Shown piece after piece: positions 24,473 through 34,772 of a stretch of 52,080 nt of DNA (positions are counted from its first letter, which is position 1; every line of letters begins with the position of its first letter). Below the pieces are notes generated by a model, which did no database searches, had not been told where the DNA came from, and worked only from the letters and a program-made list of their open reading frames with translations. The stretch lies in contig NZ_QPJV01000017.1 of NCBI RefSeq assembly GCF_003337315.1, positions 1-52,080 of the forward strand, read 5' to 3'. Source of the DNA: Vagococcus fluvialis (lineage in GTDB: Bacteria > Bacillota > Bacilli > Lactobacillales > Vagococcaceae). The translations under genes were made by a program, and so were the position numbers.

Positions 24473-26710
24473 TTATTCAACTCTTCTACGTTTAAAAACA
24501 AACACACAAGTAATTAACAGAATAATTAAACCCACTGGTGCTAAAAAGCTAATTGTTTCACCTGTTTTTGGTAAATATTTACCATTATTAGTTGAATCAT
24601 TATTAGAGTAATTACTTCCTGATTGATTATTATCTTGATTGCTACCATTATTTTGACTACTTCCGTTTCCCACTTCTTTTTCTAAAACAGTTTGTTCAAT
24701 AGTTGCAGTTACCTTTTTATTAACTAAAGTTAATACAACAACATCTCCCTTTTCTAGCTTATCACTTACCTCTAGTTCAAAAGCACCATTTACATCTGCT
24801 TTCACTTGTTTAACAGATTTTAGATTTACTTCTGTTGATCCATAAGAAACCAAAGTATTAGGTATAGTAATTCCTCTGATTATTTTATCTCCTACATAAA
24901 TTGGATTTACTTTAGTTTTATTAATCAACTGCTTTTCACTTATTTTTTCATTGCTACTGGTATTTGTTGTTCCTGTATCATTTGATGAATCATCTGTTGA
25001 ACTACTTGTACTTGTTGTATCTGTGTCACTTGATGAATCATCTGTTGAACTACTTGTACTCGTTGTTCCTGTATCATTTGATGAATCATCTGTTGAACTA
25101 CTTGTGTCTGTTTCACTTGAACTTGATTCAGTGGGCTCTGTTGGTTCTTCTGGGAAATCTTTTAATAAAATTACTGATGTAACAGCATTAGGACCTTCTT
25201 TCGTAATCACAATATCAGCTTTTTTAAAAGAAGAACCTTCAATTGAGGTAGGTCTACGACTTCGATTACTTCTTTGAGTAAAGATAACCCCGTCTCCTGT
25301 CACACCTTTCAATTGGGCTCCGTCAGCATTAATTAAAAATTTACCTGAATCTGGGTAATATTCCTCAGCATGAACTTCTACATCTTCTAACGTTAGATCT
25401 GTAATTTTTGTTCTTGCAATTACCCATGAACCATAGTGTTTTTTAACTGTAATTCTTCGAGCGCTTTCTCCCCATGTTAAACCTGAGTTAGCAAATGAAA
25501 GAAGCCCTGTATTATTAATATATGTTAAGTCATGTTCAAATTGTCCGTGTGTAACAAATCCCCCGTGATAATCATTTGTGGCATGATTGTTTTCAACAAC
25601 ACTATAGGCTGAACCAGTAAAATCATTTAAATGCCTTGCCGCACTTGTTTGATTATCTTTAACGGTTCCATAAAGTGTATGAATTTGTTGCGTTAAATAA
25701 CCAGTTCCGCCAACAACTACTTCAATTGGATTGTAGAGTTTAGTTCTGATTGTATAGTAGTGAGTATTATGACGACGCATAATAGCGGGCCAGTAAGTAT
25801 GGTAGGACTCAACATCTGATACATTTCCTTCAACTACATATTCAAATGACACTAAACTAGCTGAGTCTAACTCACCTTTTCCTGTATTGTAATACTTCGC
25901 ATTTTTAACAGTTACATTTCTGACTGGCTCAACTTTATCATAAGTTAAGATACGTCCTGCTTCTAATTCCCATCCCATTCGGTAATTAAATTTCACATGA
26001 GTTTTATCAATAATTTCAGTTACCATAATCATTTTGTCAATTTCTTTTTCCTGTTTACCAACTGTCCCTACTTTTCCTGGTCTAGCGTTGACATGTACTC
26101 GGTAATAATCATATAACTCAAATTCTGAAGAATCAGCTACTTCAAATATTTCTTGGTAAAGTTTCATCCCTTCTTTTAACGTCACCTGTTGCTTTTCCCC
26201 CTGATTATCTCCTTTAAAAATTAAAACAGCAGCAAAAGGATCGTTATTAGCCGCATCTGCCATTTCGCCATTCTTCACTGTATAGTTTCCAAAATCAATT
26301 TCTAAATTATTACGCGTAATTGTATGACGTTCTTTAAACCATAAATTAGAGGTAGAAACTATTTTTGTAACTTTAGGATTTTGAATCATTTTTTCTAATG
26401 CTTCATCAGCAGGCTGAGTATCATCTTCAATTCCATAATCCGAAAAATAGGCTGTTCCTCCAATTATTTTCGGTTCATTTTGTTGTGATAAAACATTTTC
26501 CTTTTCAGCACTTATCATCGCATCTTGAGTTTCCGCCATTACATTAGGATTAAACTCTTGAATCTCACTTTCCTCTGTTAATTCTGGTAGTAAATCATCA
26601 ATCATACTAGATTCAATCGTTGAATTACTTGTTACTTCTTCAGCAGTTACTACAGGCAAACTAACTAACATAAAATTCAGTACAATACTTCCAACCAACC
26701 ATTTCTTCAT
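24473..26710 (-). CDS. LPXTG cell-wall surface protein, beta-helix-like
   Basis: 745 residues. A Sec signal peptide (about 1-23, ending VVTAEE) leads to a long region (about 60-510) with repeated short strands and turns rich in Asn, Thr and Gly, consistent with a right-handed beta-helix as in pectin-lyase-like and phage tailspike proteins. A Ser/Thr/Asp stalk with three 16-residue repeats follows (about 530-595), then an Ig-like domain (about 596-690). The sorting signal is LPKTGE at 713-718, then a hydrophobic helix and KRRR. Sortase should anchor it to the wall. Carbohydrate binding or cleavage is inferred from fold only; no catalytic motif was identified. It stands alone with its own terminator. 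Confidence 0.85.
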   Translation of the reverse strand: MKKWLVGSIVLNFMLVSLPVVTAEEVTSNSTIESSMIDDLLPELTEESEIQEFNPNVMAETQDAMISAEKENVLSQQNEPKIIGGTAYFSDYGIEDDTQPADEALEKMIQNPKVTKIVSTSNLWFKERHTITRNNLEIDFGNYTVKNGEMADAANNDPFAAVLIFKGDNQGEKQQVTLKEGMKLYQEIFEVADSSEFELYDYYRVHVNARPGKVGTVGKQEKEIDKMIMVTEIIDKTHVKFNYRMGWELEAGRILTYDKVEPVRNVTVKNAKYYNTGKGELDSASLVSFEYVVEGNVSDVESYHTYWPAIMRRHNTHYYTIRTKLYNPIEVVVGGTGYLTQQIHTLYGTVKDNQTSAARHLNDFTGSAYSVVENNHATNDYHGGFVTHGQFEHDLTYINNTGLLSFANSGLTWGESARRITVKKHYGSWVIARTKITDLTLEDVEVHAEEYYPDSGKFLINADGAQLKGVTGDGVIFTQRSNRSRRPTSIEGSSFKKADIVITKEGPNAVTSVILLKDFPEEPTEPTESSSSETDTSSSTDDSSNDTGTTSTSSSTDDSSSDTDTTSTSSSTDDSSNDTGTTNTSSNEKISEKQLINKTKVNPIYVGDKIIRGITIPNTLVSYGSTEVNLKSVKQVKADVNGAFELEVSDKLEKGDVVVLTLVNKKVTATIEQTVLEKEVGNGSSQNNGSNQDNNQSGSNYSNNDSTNNGKYLPKTGETISFLAPVGLIILLITCVFVFKRRRVE
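24956..25105 (-). repeat. Three tandem 48-bp repeats in the stalk
   Basis: Encodes three copies of a 16-residue unit, SSSTDDSSNDTGTTST and close variants. Such repeats form the flexible wall-spanning stalk and can change number by slippage. Confidence 0.8.
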
Positions 26711-26858
26711 TTTATCTACCTCTTTCTTTTTTCTTTTTCGACTAACAACAAAAACAAGTTACTGGTAAACGGATATAATTAAAATAAACTGTTTTCTTTT
26801 TTAAAAAGCATGTTCTTTTATATTTTGGTATTTTAATAACCTCCTAACTTTATTTACG

Positions 26859-26874
26859 ATGTAAACCTTTACAT
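26859..26874. promoter_or_regulatory. Palindrome ATGTAAA-CC-TTTACAT upstream of the LPXTG gene
   Basis: Perfect 7-2-7 inverted repeat about 150 bases before the LPXTG start and just after the terminator of the neighbouring operon. It looks like an operator. I could not assign it to a known regulator. Confidence 0.45.
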
Positions 26875-26894
26875 TTTAGAATTTAAGCATAAGA

Positions 26895-26946
26895 AAACAA
26901 ACCCTTAAAGAAAGAAACCAGTACTCCCTTAAGAATTCGTTTTTTT
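26895..26946 (-). terminator. Terminator of the 15-gene catabolic operon
   Basis: Stem AAACRAAYYCTTAA-type (several G-U pairs) closed by T runs on both strands, directly after the DUF624 stop. It marks the end of the cluster that starts at 41505. Confidence 0.7.
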
Positions 26947-26953
26947 ATGTCAT

Positions 26954-27598
26954 TTATTTGTTATTTATTTCAACTAATTTTTGGCTATTCCATAAAAGAA
27001 CAGCTATTAACAAGCTAGGTAAAATTAAAAAGCCAAAAGCAGGTTTAATAATCATCCCTAAGATTAAAACTGTTAGTAATAGACCATTAACAAAACTAAT
27101 AATGCTATTTTTAAAAGTCACATAGATAGATATTTTTATTAATTCCTTGACTGATGACTTCTCTTTTTGATGTAAAAATAAAGCGTTACTATAAATAATA
27201 ATACTTAAACTTATTAATAAAATAATTACTGGATTTAACCATTGTAAGAAAGATATCGTTGAAAAAAATTGTAGATCTACTATACCAACACTGATAACCA
27301 TCATTAAAAACATAGTTAAAATAAGACTCAATTTAAAAACGCGTTTCCAGTAAGAAAAAAATGCCTTAAAAACTTGAATCTCATGTTCAGCACTTATTTT
27401 ATTTAAACAATAGACAATCGAAAACAATGATGGACCTAAGGGAATACCTACAATAAAATAAATAGGAATTGTGAAAATCTCGGGCTTTAACATAATAAAA
27501 GCCATCATCAAAGGTAATGTTGTTATAAAAAAACAAACATTGATCATTAATAACTGATATATTTTTTCCACTATTAGCGCTACTTTTGATTGACTCAA
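26954..27598 (-). CDS. DUF624 (YesL-like) membrane protein
   Basis: 214 residues with about six hydrophobic segments. YesL-type proteins are regularly encoded beside carbohydrate ABC transporters and are suspected to assist them; their exact role is unknown. The start is a TTG with AGGGAT at normal spacing, as no ATG fits. Last gene of the catabolic cluster, 21 bases after the M20 gene. Confidence 0.75.
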   Translation of the reverse strand: MSQSKVALIVEKIYQLLMINVCFFITTLPLMMAFIMLKPEIFTIPIYFIVGIPLGPSLFSIVYCLNKISAEHEIQVFKAFFSYWKRVFKLSLILTMFLMMVISVGIVDLQFFSTISFLQWLNPVIILLISLSIIIYSNALFLHQKEKSSVKELIKISIYVTFKNSIISFVNGLLLTVLILGMIIKPAFGFLILPSLLIAVLLWNSQKLVEINNK

Positions 27599-27619
27599 AC
27601 TAATCCCTACTTTCTTTTT

Positions 27620-28786
27620 TTACAACTTACTATGTTTTTTTACTAAATTAATATAAGTAGAAACACCATTTTTCATCAAACTTTCGTCAAGATAAAATTT
27701 TGGATGATGATTCATATACTCATACCCATCTTCAGCTAAACCACCGCCTAGAATCATAAAACAACTTGGTATTTTTTTGCCATACTCTGAAAAATCTTCA
27801 CTTACCATTTTTTGAGGATTCGTAAAGATATATTTTTCATCTAAATTTTCTTTCACTGTATTATAAGCTATTTGAGTCGTAAACTCATCATTAATTACTG
27901 GCCCATATCCTTTTGTATAATTTAGTTTGAAAGTTGCATTATTTGCTAAACATACACCTTCGATAACTTGAGTAATTCTTTCTTCAATTAGTTGTCTAAC
28001 TTGTTTATTTGTTGTGCGAACATTCCCTCTTATCACAGCTTTATCTGGAATAATATTAAAAATATCTCCTGCATGAAACTCACCAAAAGAAATAACTGCC
28101 GAATCAAAAGCAGAAATATTTCGAGATACGATATGATGAATACTACTGATTATTTCAGCACCTACTAAAATAGGATCTACGCCAAGTTCAGGGGTTGCCC
28201 CGTGACTCCCTTTTCCTTTTATTTCTAGTTCAATAATATCTTGTGATGCTGTAATAGGTCCACTTGCAATCCCAATGTGGCCAACCTGATGACCTGGAAA
28301 AACATGGAACCCATAAATGTGACTAACATCATCTAAAAAACCTGAAGCAACTATTTCTTTCGCTCCACCTGGTGGAACTTCTTCAGCACTTTGAAAGACT
28401 AACTTTATAGCATTTGAAAATTGGTCTTGATTATCACTTAACCATGAAGCTAGACCAAGTAACATGGGCATATGAAAATCATGGCCACAAGCATGCATGA
28501 CTCCATCTGATAATGACGCATAAGGCAGGCCTGTTTCTTCTTTAACTGGTAAAGCGTCTATATCTGTTCGAAAGGCTATTACGTCTTTAGAGCCTTCTTT
28601 TTTTCCATAAATAGTTGCGATAAAACTTGTTTCACCAATTTTAATTATATCAAACCCACTGAATTCCCTTATTTTTTTTTGTAACCATTCACTTGTTTTG
28701 TACTCTTCATAAGAAACTTCGGGGTACTGATGGAGATAATGTCTCCAATCACACATTTTCTGATAAAGCATTTCTTCCTCAATCAT
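27620..28786 (-). CDS. M20-family amidohydrolase (deacylase)
   Basis: 388 residues of the M20D group (hippurate hydrolase, N-acyl amino acid deacylase). Metal and catalytic motifs are present: HACGHDFH near residue 95, QSAEE near 130, GFHVFPGH near 157 and HHP near the C-terminus. It would remove an acyl group from an amide, which could mean the substrate of this cluster carries an N-acyl group or is conjugated to an amino acid. The ATG has an AGGAGG site 11 bases upstream. It sits between an oxidoreductase and the DUF624 gene. Confidence 0.85.
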   Translation of the reverse strand: MIEEEMLYQKMCDWRHYLHQYPEVSYEEYKTSEWLQKKIREFSGFDIIKIGETSFIATIYGKKEGSKDVIAFRTDIDALPVKEETGLPYASLSDGVMHACGHDFHMPMLLGLASWLSDNQDQFSNAIKLVFQSAEEVPPGGAKEIVASGFLDDVSHIYGFHVFPGHQVGHIGIASGPITASQDIIELEIKGKGSHGATPELGVDPILVGAEIISSIHHIVSRNISAFDSAVISFGEFHAGDIFNIIPDKAVIRGNVRTTNKQVRQLIEERITQVIEGVCLANNATFKLNYTKGYGPVINDEFTTQIAYNTVKENLDEKYIFTNPQKMVSEDFSEYGKKIPSCFMILGGGLAEDGYEYMNHHPKFYLDESLMKNGVSTYINLVKKHSKL

Positions 28787-28802
28787 CTCTCAATACACCT
28801 CC

Positions 28803-29834
28803 TTATAAATTAATAGGTCTATTTAATTTTGAAGATTGATAAATTCCCGAAACAATTTTTTGAATTTTTAAAGCTTCTTCTCCTGAAACTAAAAATTCTT
28901 TCTCACCTAAAAGATAATCATAAAATTCTCTAATTTGAATGACATGACCTGTTCCCCAATACGTTTTTTTGGCATGACCACTTGCTTCATAGTCTCCTTC
29001 TGGAATATCTTCGATTATCATTGGGCGTTCGTCAAAATACTCTACTTGCAACTTAGCCCCTGTAATTCTAACAACTGCTTCTTCTGTATGAAACTCTACT
29101 TCAACAGGCGCATCGTATGAATAATAATTATTAGCTAAAAATGAAATAATTGTTCCCTCTTTGTATTTAATAATCCCTTCGGCAAAATCCTCTACTTCAA
29201 TTTTTTCATGAGCTCTGTTTCTAACTGTAGCTTCCACAAATTCAGGTGTTTGATTTAATAACCAATTGATTAAGTCTAATGTGTGGATAGCTTGATCAAT
29301 AATCACACCACCACCCTCTTTTTCCCAAGTTCCTTTCCAGTCGCTCTTACTATAGTAAGCATCATCTCTTGACCAAGTAACTTGACATTTCCCTGCCAAA
29401 ATTTTCCCAAGAGAACCTGTTTCAATCATCTTTTTTAATAACTGAGCACCGTTTGTGTAGCGATTTTGGAAAATCACGCCAAATTTAACTTGATGTTTTT
29501 TAGTTTGTTGAACCATTCTTTCAGCAGATTCTACTGTAGTTGACATTGGCTTTTCTGTTAATATATGCACGCCATGTTTGGCAGCTACTAAAGTTGCTTC
29601 TTCATGTAAATAATGAGGTAAACAAATATGGACTACATCTAGTTTTTCTCGAATTATCATTTCCTCATAATCTAAATAAAATGGCACACTGTATTTTTCA
29701 GCAGCGATTTTAGCTTTCTCCTCTTTAATATCACAAACAGCTACTAAATCCACTGCATCTAATGTTACAAGTGCATTGGCATGCATTTCATGAATATTTC
29801 CACATCCAATAATTCCTGCTTTAAATTTTGTCAC
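28803..29834 (-). CDS. Gfo/Idh/MocA oxidoreductase 1
   Basis: 343 residues. The Rossmann motif GIIGCGNIH is at the start, EKP near residue 93, and the catalytic segment GGGVIIDQAIHTLD (Asp and His conserved) near 173-186. It probably oxidises or reduces a sugar-like hydroxyl with NAD(P). The start is a GTG with GGAG nine bases upstream, lying 14 bases inside the preceding EIIC gene, so the two are translationally coupled. One of four such enzymes in this cluster. Confidence 0.87.
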   Translation of the reverse strand: MTKFKAGIIGCGNIHEMHANALVTLDAVDLVAVCDIKEEKAKIAAEKYSVPFYLDYEEMIIREKLDVVHICLPHYLHEEATLVAAKHGVHILTEKPMSTTVESAERMVQQTKKHQVKFGVIFQNRYTNGAQLLKKMIETGSLGKILAGKCQVTWSRDDAYYSKSDWKGTWEKEGGGVIIDQAIHTLDLINWLLNQTPEFVEATVRNRAHEKIEVEDFAEGIIKYKEGTIISFLANNYYSYDAPVEVEFHTEEAVVRITGAKLQVEYFDERPMIIEDIPEGDYEASGHAKKTYWGTGHVIQIREFYDYLLGEKEFLVSGEEALKIQKIVSGIYQSSKLNRPINL

Positions 29835-30864
29835 TTCTATTCGCTCCTTTTTTTAATAAAATAATAACTAATGTACTAAGGATAATTCCGATTATTAGGG
29901 CTACAATATACAACACTAAATGAGAGACAGCTCCTGGAATCAACATGGCAAACACACCTCCATGAGGTAGTGAAAGACCACAATTAAAATACATTGAGAG
30001 ACTACTTGCAACCATACAACCTAATACAAATCCTGGTAAAATTCGAAATAAATCTTTTACCGTATAGGCGATAACACTTTCAGTCACAAAGGTAGCTCCT
30101 AAAACCCATAACATAGAACTTTCTGAGACATCTTCTTTTGGAAAGTATTTCTTACCTATTAACATAGCTAAAGCAAGAGACAAAGGTGGTACCATTCCAG
30201 CTATCATGACAGCTGCCATTACAGGACTCGTCTCCCCCATACTTAAATCACTTAAAGTAGCTACGCCAAAAAAATAAGCTGATTTTCCGATTGGACCTGC
30301 TAAATCAATAATCATCATAAAACCAATTACTGCTCCAAGTAAAATCGGACTTTTGTCACTCATACCATTTAAAAATGAGGTAAACATCTCATTAAATAAA
30401 ATTAGAGGTTTACCCACAACTGCTAATAAAATAAAAACTGTCACACAGCTACTAATGATTGGAATTAAAATATTATTTTTCAAAACAGTTAAGTTTTCTG
30501 GTAATTTCATATAATTAACTAATAAAAGAACACTATATCCAGCTAGATAACCTCCAATAGCTGCTCCAAAGAAAGCTGTATTCATCTCAGTTGCTAAAAA
30601 ACCTGCTAAACACCCTGCTACTAAGCCTGGCTTTTTAGCTATAGAATAAGCCATTCCTCCTGCAACAGAAGGCCACATTAATAACATGCCTAAGCTACCA
30701 ATTTTTTCAAAATAATCAGCTAAAACCTCTAATTGAAATGCATCTCTACTTAAAAATGAGAGTGCTGTTGCAATGCCTCCTGTTACAACAAAAGGAATCA
30801 TAAAACCAATTCCAACAATCAAATGTTGATACATTGCATTTGCATTTTGTTTAAATTTCCCCAT
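29821..30864 (-). CDS. Standalone fructose-type PTS EIIC
   Basis: 347 residues with about nine membrane segments, resembling the IIC domain of FruA-type fructose permeases. Family landmarks are the DLAGPIGKSAY segment (NKAA region of FruA) and LPHGGVFAM near the C-terminus. There is no IIA or IIB domain or neighbour, so it would need subunits from elsewhere or act without phosphorylation. It sits in the same operon as an ABC importer, which is unusual. It overlaps the next oxidoreductase by 14 bases. Confidence 0.82.
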   Translation of the reverse strand: MGKFKQNANAMYQHLIVGIGFMIPFVVTGGIATALSFLSRDAFQLEVLADYFEKIGSLGMLLMWPSVAGGMAYSIAKKPGLVAGCLAGFLATEMNTAFFGAAIGGYLAGYSVLLLVNYMKLPENLTVLKNNILIPIISSCVTVFILLAVVGKPLILFNEMFTSFLNGMSDKSPILLGAVIGFMMIIDLAGPIGKSAYFFGVATLSDLSMGETSPVMAAVMIAGMVPPLSLALAMLIGKKYFPKEDVSESSMLWVLGATFVTESVIAYTVKDLFRILPGFVLGCMVASSLSMYFNCGLSLPHGGVFAMLIPGAVSHLVLYIVALIIGIILSTLVIILLKKGANRSDKI

Positions 30865-30873
30865 AATGTCTCC

Positions 30874-31755
30874 CTATAAAAAACCTAAATCCCATGTATG
30901 AGGAATAGGAATCTCCCTTACTTTTTCTTCATTGATTAATATAGTTCCTGCATTTTTTACAGGTGTCTTTTTAGATATTTCTTCTAACATATTAGATAAT
31001 AAGCTCTCATTATAAGCTCTTACTCTTAATTCTTCTGCACTAACAGCTAACTGTCTAAAAGCTTTTAGTAAAATCTCTTCCTGACCATGATATTCCAATA
31101 CTTCGGTAATTATTTTTTGATTCTCGTGACGTGTACTTATTAAAAGAAAACCAACTATTATTTCATTTTCATAAATCAAAAGTAGTTTTTCTTCACCTTC
31201 CCATAAATTACCCAAAGCCTTAGCATTCATTAAAATACTTAATTCAGTTGAACCTTTCATGTAATAAGTGTCTCCACTAATATTAAGTTTATGAATTTCC
31301 TTTAGCTCTTCTCTTTCTCCTGTATATTCTCTCATTACCAGATTTGAATTTTTTTCAGGAATAATAAATTCATTAAATTCTCCAAAAAACTCACAACCTT
31401 CTTGTAAATACAGTTTTCCCTGACCTGATACTAATAAAAAATCATTATCAGATTCTTTTTTCATTAATCGAAACAATGAGCGACCTATTCCTTGACCTTG
31501 ATGATCCTCAGAAATACAAACTGCTCCAATTCGACTACCGTAAAATATGTCACCTTGATGATATAATTCTTCTGGTACAACACCAATAAAGCCAATCACT
31601 TTTTCATCTAAAATTGCCACATAGGAAAAAGTATTCGCCTCATTGAATAGTAATGGAAAAGAAACTTCCATTGGAATTTTTTCTTTAAAAACATCATTAG
31701 TTAGTTTGATAATACTTGGCCAATCTTCTTTTTTTACTAGACGATAAGTTATCAC
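30874..31755 (-). CDS. GNAT acetyltransferase
   Basis: 293 residues. The N-terminal GNAT domain carries the acetyl-CoA loop HQGQGIGRSL near residues 90-100. The C-terminal half looks like a second, weaker GNAT-like domain. The start is a GTG immediately after the TAA of the preceding gene, with AGGAGG ten bases upstream, so coupling is likely. The acceptor is unknown. With the M20 deacylase in the same operon, it may act on acylated intermediates. Confidence 0.78.
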   Translation of the reverse strand: MITYRLVKKEDWPSIIKLTNDVFKEKIPMEVSFPLLFNEANTFSYVAILDEKVIGFIGVVPEELYHQGDIFYGSRIGAVCISEDHQGQGIGRSLFRLMKKESDNDFLLVSGQGKLYLQEGCEFFGEFNEFIIPEKNSNLVMREYTGEREELKEIHKLNISGDTYYMKGSTELSILMNAKALGNLWEGEEKLLLIYENEIIVGFLLISTRHENQKIITEVLEYHGQEEILLKAFRQLAVSAEELRVRAYNESLLSNMLEEISKKTPVKNAGTILINEEKVREIPIPHTWDLGFL

Positions 31756-32634
<879 letters not shown>

Positions 32635-32662
32635 TCTCATCCTTTGTTGATTTTTTTACTCT

Positions 32663-33736
32663 TTATCCTTTGACTCTTTCACGCCATAATTCTAAATTTT
32701 CTCTAATAAAATCGTCATCACTTAAATGCGGATAGTCTCTAGACACACGTGTTAATTCCTCTGCTTGTCCAGGACCCATGATTTCATTAGGGTTAAGACA
32801 ATAATTACCTTGTAGTAATCCCTGACGAGCTAACATCTCATTAATTCCTGGAATACATCCTTGGAAATCATTATTGATATCAAAAAAGGCGGCATTGGCA
32901 TCTGTTACTTGAGTGCCTTTCATTAATAGTTCTCTATAACCAAGACCTGTCTTCTTAGCTTTTTTTACTTCATCCATTAACTCAACAGCATTTTTTGTCC
33001 AAACTGCCCAGTGACCTAACAGTCCACCTAAAAATTCTTTTTGAACGAATTTCCCATCAACATTCATTTCATAAGGCGTTAATAAATCAGCAACAATGTT
33101 GTCATCATTTCCTGTATAAAACGCAATTTCATCAATTCGGCTTGAATGACAAACAGCACGTAAAACATCTAAGGTTTGGTATCTATTGAAGGGAGCTGTT
33201 TTAACAGCAACCACATTATCAATTTCCATAAATTTTTTCCAAAAATCATAACTAAAAATTCGTCCACCCACTGACGGTTGAAGATAAAAACCGAAGACTG
33301 GTATTATTTTAGCCACTTCTTTTGTTCTTTCTAACAAATCTTCTTCTGTATAATCTGGTAGACTGCCCATACTTAAAAGTCCCATATCATAACCATATTT
33401 GACTGCCAGTTCAGCTTCATTAATTGCCTGTTCTACAGGCCCACAAATCCCAGCCAATTTAATAAATGGACGATCTAATTTTGCTTTATCAATTTCTTCT
33501 GCAGCTATTCTTAAAACTGTTTCAAATAAATTATGCTCCGGATCACGAATTTCAAATTGTGTTGTATGAACACCAACTGCTAATCCACCAACACCAGCAT
33601 CTATGTAATAATGAGTTAAAACTCTTTGATTAAACTCATCAAAACTACGATCCGGGTTTAAAGCAAGAGGATAAGCTGGCATGACTGTACCACTATGTAA
33701 TAATTCTTTTAATTCAGGTTTTAAACGATTTACCAT
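32663..33736 (-). CDS. DapA-family (DHDPS/NAL) aldolase or dehydratase
   Basis: 357 residues, longer than the usual 290-300. The Schiff-base lysine is K179 in VVAVKTAPFN, and the matching Tyr is Y151 in GFYLQPSVGG. The substrate-carboxylate loop is GVHTTQF instead of GTTGE, so the substrate is not the one of dihydrodipicolinate synthase. The family cleaves or forms 2-oxo acid aldol bonds, or dehydrates sugar acids. In a cluster with several dehydrogenases it probably handles an oxidised sugar-like acid. It starts three bases after the SDR gene. Confidence 0.82.
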   Translation of the reverse strand: MVNRLKPELKELLHSGTVMPAYPLALNPDRSFDEFNQRVLTHYYIDAGVGGLAVGVHTTQFEIRDPEHNLFETVLRIAAEEIDKAKLDRPFIKLAGICGPVEQAINEAELAVKYGYDMGLLSMGSLPDYTEEDLLERTKEVAKIIPVFGFYLQPSVGGRIFSYDFWKKFMEIDNVVAVKTAPFNRYQTLDVLRAVCHSSRIDEIAFYTGNDDNIVADLLTPYEMNVDGKFVQKEFLGGLLGHWAVWTKNAVELMDEVKKAKKTGLGYRELLMKGTQVTDANAAFFDINNDFQGCIPGINEMLARQGLLQGNYCLNPNEIMGPGQAEELTRVSRDYPHLSDDDFIRENLELWRERVKG

Positions 33737-33739
33737 GGC

Positions 33740-34756
33740 TTAATATTTCCCCTTTCTCTCTTGGAAGTGTGTTGGTTTATCAATTGTAGCTCCGTCATTT
33801 AATAACCAATCCGCTGTGATATCAATCATCTCTCGAATTGTTGTTTGAGGATAACCAAATAACTCATGGGATTTAGAAGCGTTACTCAAGAGAGCTGTTT
33901 CTTGTTCCTCTCCTACAAAAGTAACTTCTTTATTTAAGGCCTCACCTAAACGTTCTGAAATCCAACGAACTGATAATGTTTCAGGGCCTGTGATATTTAA
34001 GATATTAGCTGGAGAGCTTGTCACAAATAATGAGCGAATGGCTTGCTCACAAGCATCTTTTTGCCAAATGACATTAACATGTCCCATTGTTAAATCAATT
34101 GCTTCATCATCTAAAATAGTACGAGCTAATTCAGATACAACGCCATATTTTAAATCAATAGCATAATTTAATCTAAAAATTGTCATCTCTGTTCCATTTT
34201 CTTTAGAAAAATGTTCGAAAATACGCTCTCTACCTAAGCAAGATTGAGCATATTCACCTAATGGATCTGGTGCCATTTCCTCAGAAGGAGCGCCCTCATT
34301 TACAGGAACTAAAGGATAAACACAACCTGTTGAAAATGCGACAATTCGGGAGTCCTTAAAGTACTCACAAATTCTTCCTGGTAAATACGCATTAACTGCC
34401 CAAGTGTAAGCTTCATTTCCTGTTGCTCCAAATTTATAACCAACCATAAAAATAATATTTTTTATTTTAGGTAAACTTCTCATTTCTTCTTCATTTAAAA
34501 AATCTGCTGCTAATGTTTTAATCCCATACTCTTCCAGTTCAGCCCGACTATTTGGGTCCGAAAATCGAGCAACACCATAAACATCATAATCAAGATTATT
34601 TTCGTCTATAGCATTTTTTAATAGCTTAGCTAATGTAACTCCCATTTTTCCGCTAACACCTAAAATCATGACATCTCCGTCTAATTGCTTAACATCATTA
34701 ATTAAGGCAGTACTTGGTGTATTCATAGCTTTTTCTATTTCAACTAAAGATTTCAT
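33740..34756 (-). CDS. NAD-dependent epimerase/dehydratase-like protein
   Basis: 338 residues of the extended SDR family. The nucleotide motif GVSGKMG is at 33-39. The catalytic Tyr is Y169 in GEYAQSCLGRER, but the position of the essential Lys (YxxxK) is C173. The usual Ser/Thr region is FSTGCVY at 141-147. With Cys instead of Lys the normal hydride-transfer mechanism should be impaired or changed. It lies between an oxidoreductase gene and the aldolase gene. Its role in the pathway is unknown. Confidence 0.78.
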   Translation of the reverse strand: MKSLVEIEKAMNTPSTALINDVKQLDGDVMILGVSGKMGVTLAKLLKNAIDENNLDYDVYGVARFSDPNSRAELEEYGIKTLAADFLNEEEMRSLPKIKNIIFMVGYKFGATGNEAYTWAVNAYLPGRICEYFKDSRIVAFSTGCVYPLVPVNEGAPSEEMAPDPLGEYAQSCLGRERIFEHFSKENGTEMTIFRLNYAIDLKYGVVSELARTILDDEAIDLTMGHVNVIWQKDACEQAIRSLFVTSSPANILNITGPETLSVRWISERLGEALNKEVTFVGEEQETALLSNASKSHELFGYPQTTIREMIDITADWLLNDGATIDKPTHFQERKGKY

Positions 34757-34772
34757 TCCTACTCTCCTAACA

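Noticed and set aside
24951-25277. Open frames on the plus strand opposite the LPXTG stalk repeats
   Set aside because: They are shadows of the repetitive Ser/Asp-coding sequence, with repetitive Leu/Val translations and no ribosome binding site.
26740-26850. AGGAGG on the minus strand followed by a 31-codon open stretch upstream of the LPXTG gene
   Set aside because: No ATG, GTG or TTG at a usable distance; the only in-range codons are ATT and ATA, so translation is unlikely.
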